Source of the DNA: Actinomycetota bacterium
Lineage (GTDB): Bacteria; Actinomycetota; Actinomycetes; Actinomycetales; Cellulomonadaceae
DNA: 6,959 nt
Reading direction: 5' to 3'
Assembly: GCA_018898235.1 (NCBI GenBank)
Contig: JAHIJU010000341.1
Location: 1-6,959, forward strand
Both the position numbers and the translations under genes were made by a program. How positions within the stretch are numbered: position 1 is the stretch's first letter; each line of letters opens with the position of its first letter. Below the pieces are notes generated by a model. The model was not told the DNA's origin. It saw nothing but the letters and a program-made list of their open reading frames with translations, and made no database searches. This document shows positions 5,516 through 6,959 of this stretch, piece by piece.

Positions 5516-6699
5516 CGGAGCAGCTCGGGTACGGCTGCCGCGTAGGCGGCCAGGTTGCGGCGCACCTCGGCGAGGCTGTCGCCACCCGACTTGTCGAGCA
5601 CCGCCTGGGCCAGCACGAGGGCCACCATCGCCTCGGCGACCACGGCCGCCGGCGGCACGGCGCACACGTCCGACCGCTGGTGCTGGGCCTGCGCGGGCTC
5701 ACCCGTCGCGACATCCACCGTGCGCAGCGCGCGTGGCACCGTCGAGATGGGCTTCATGGCGGCGCGCACCCGCAGCACCTCACCCGTCGACATGCCGCCC
5801 TCGATGCCGCCCGCGCGATTCGTGGCGCGCACCAGGTGACCGTCGACCCGGTCGATCTCGTCATGGGCGGCCGAACCGCGGCGGGTGGCCGTGGTGAACC
5901 CGTCGCCCACCTCGACGCCCTTGATCGCCTGGATGCCCATGAGCTCACCGGCCAGCCGGGCATCGAGGCGGCGGTCCGCCTGGACGTAGCTGCCCAGGCC
6001 CGAGGGCAGACCGTAGGCCAGCACCTCCACCACGCCGCCCAGGGTGTCGCCGTCCTTGCGGCACGCGTCGATCTCCGCGACCATCGCCGCGCTCGTCGCC
6101 TCGTGGAAGCAGCGCACCGGATCGGCGTCGAGCCGTGCCACGTCGTCGGGCACCGGCACCGGGGCACCGTCGGGCACGGCCACCGGCCCGATCGCCACGA
6201 CGTGGGACACCAGGCGCACGCCGGCCGCCTGCTCCAGGAACCGGGCGGCCACCGTGCCCAAGGCGACCCGCATCGCGGTCTCGCGCGCGCTGGCCCGTTC
6301 CAGGACGGGACGGGCGTCCTCGAAGCCGTACTTGCGCATCCCCACCAGGTCGGCGTGCCCGGGGCGAGGCCGGGTCAGGGGGGCGTTGCGCGCCCGCGCG
6401 AGCTCCTCGACGTCCTGGACCGGGTCGGAGGCCATCACCTGGGACCACTTGGGCCACTCGGTGTTGCCCACCTCGACCGCGATCGGGCCACCCTGGGTCA
6501 GCCCGTGCCGGACCCCGCCGAGCAGGCGCACCTCGTCCTGCTCGAACGACATCCGGGCACCGCGGCCGTACCCCAGGCGGCGACGCGCCAGGGCCTCCTC
6601 GACATCGGCGGAGACGACGCCGACCCCGGCCGGCATCCCCTCGAGGATGCCCACCAGGGCCGGGCCGTGCGACTCACCCGCGGTCAACCAACGCAGCAT
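5512..6699 (-). CDS. aroC: Chorismate synthase (AroC)
   Basis: It converts 5-enolpyruvylshikimate 3-phosphate to chorismate, the last step of the shikimate pathway, using reduced FMN. At 395 residues it has the usual actinobacterial length. Visible signatures are TAGESHGPAL with the conserved H11, RRLGYGRGARM (40-50), TRPRPGHADL with the second conserved H115, FEDARPVLERASARETA (126-142), the KDGDTLGG segment, GGIEGGMSTGE (297-307) and QRSDVCAVPPAA with R342/D344. All look intact. The ATG at 6699 gives the canonical MLRWLTAGESHG start and has AAAGGA (complement of 6707-6712) 7 bases upstream. It follows the PilO-like gene by 29 bases and overlaps the shikimate-kinase-like gene by 4 bases, so the three probably share a transcript. 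The aroC-aroK order is the standard actinobacterial one. Confidence 0.98.
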   Translation of the reverse strand: MLRWLTAGESHGPALVGILEGMPAGVGVVSADVEEALARRRLGYGRGARMSFEQDEVRLLGGVRHGLTQGGPIAVEVGNTEWPKWSQVMASDPVQDVEELARARNAPLTRPRPGHADLVGMRKYGFEDARPVLERASARETAMRVALGTVAARFLEQAAGVRLVSHVVAIGPVAVPDGAPVPVPDDVARLDADPVRCFHEATSAAMVAEIDACRKDGDTLGGVVEVLAYGLPSGLGSYVQADRRLDARLAGELMGIQAIKGVEVGDGFTTATRRGSAAHDEIDRVDGHLVRATNRAGGIEGGMSTGEVLRVRAAMKPISTVPRALRTVDVATGEPAQAQHQRSDVCAVPPAAVVAEAMVALVLAQAVLDKSGGDSLAEVRRNLAAYAAAVPELLR

Positions 6700-6728
6700 G
6701 GGCCGATCCTTTCACGGCCCGGGGGCGG

Positions 6729-6959
6729 TCAGTTCGTCGGGCTCAGGGGGTTGGCGCCGGGCGCCATCGCGGGCAGCTGCGGGGCTGCGGTGGACGGTGC
6801 GTCGGGTGTGTTCGCCGCGGTCGGGTCGGCCAGCACGAAGATGCTTCCCGAGACCGTCAACGTCTGCAGCCCAGCGCTCTCGTCACCAGAGACCTGCGCG
6901 GTCTGCACGGAGTCGACCGAGACCAGCCGAGGCCCGGTGGACTGCAGGTCGGCCAGGAA
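6729..6959 (-). CDS. C-terminal part of a PilO-like pilus assembly protein (tentative)
   Basis: A leftward frame is open from the right edge to a TGA at 6729-6731, giving 76 residues without a start. It begins FLADLQSTGPRLVSVDSVQ, followed by a Gly/Ser stretch, then LTVSGSIFVLADP, and ends in an Ala/Pro-rich disordered tail (MAPGANPLSPTN). The pattern of a short helix, a beta-strand with VSVDSVQ, and a final strand resembles the C-terminal ferredoxin-like domain of PilO/GspM-type type IV pilus inner-membrane proteins. Some actinobacteria carry pilM-pilN-pilO clusters near aroC (from memory). Coding status is supported by the open frame, G/C-rich third positions and 29-base spacing to aroC. 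The family assignment is a moderate guess; only upstream sequence would settle it. Confidence 0.55.
   Translation of the reverse strand, partial: FLADLQSTGPRLVSVDSVQTAQVSGDESAGLQTLTVSGSIFVLADPTAANTPDAPSTAAPQLPAMAPGANPLSPTN

Noticed and set aside
5516..5665. Longer start for the shikimate-kinase-like gene inside aroC
   Set aside because: The added residues are Arg/Gly-rich readings of aroC codons in another frame. The TTG at 5515 overlapping the aroC stop places the P-loop at the expected distance from the N-terminus.

Overview
The window is GC-rich throughout (roughly 70% by eye), with strong G/C bias at third codon positions, GTG and TTG starts, and long antisense open frames. This fits a high-GC actinobacterium. 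I cannot name the genus from the sequence. No RNA genes, insertion sequences, CRISPR arrays or origins were seen.

Left part (1-4966): a compact, divergently organised cluster that looks like quinate/shikimate uptake and metabolism. Leftwards from about position 1919 run a YdiB-like quinate/shikimate dehydrogenase, a type I 3-dehydroquinate dehydratase (aroD), and the first 72 codons of an MFS transporter that leaves the window. Rightwards run a TetR-family regulator and a 703-residue FMN/4Fe-4S/FAD oxidoreductase of the FadH-like old-yellow-enzyme family. Two related 24-bp inverted-repeat sites, one in the divergent intergenic region (1961-1984) and one just upstream of the oxidoreductase (2817-2840), share 16 of 24 bases. 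They are good candidates for the TetR protein's operators, tying both arms into one regulon.

Right part (4985-6959): part of a chromosomal aro biosynthesis operon read leftwards. It holds the end of a PilO-like pilus-assembly gene (inferred), chorismate synthase (aroC), and a shikimate-kinase-like gene that overlaps aroC by 4 bp. The kinase homologue has lost the P-loop lysine, the Gly-rich loop and the lid arginine, so it is probably not a working shikimate kinase. The aroB gene that often follows aroK in actinobacteria is absent. Instead the operon ends head-on against the oxidoreductase gene, with 18 bp between the stop codons and a hairpin spanning both.

Working model: the transporter imports quinate or shikimate. 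The dehydrogenase and dehydratase convert them to 3-dehydroquinate and 3-dehydroshikimate. The co-regulated ene-reductase-type flavoenzyme acts on an unsaturated intermediate, most plausibly the enone 3-dehydroshikimate. The last step is a hypothesis from chemistry and gene context, not something the sequence shows directly.
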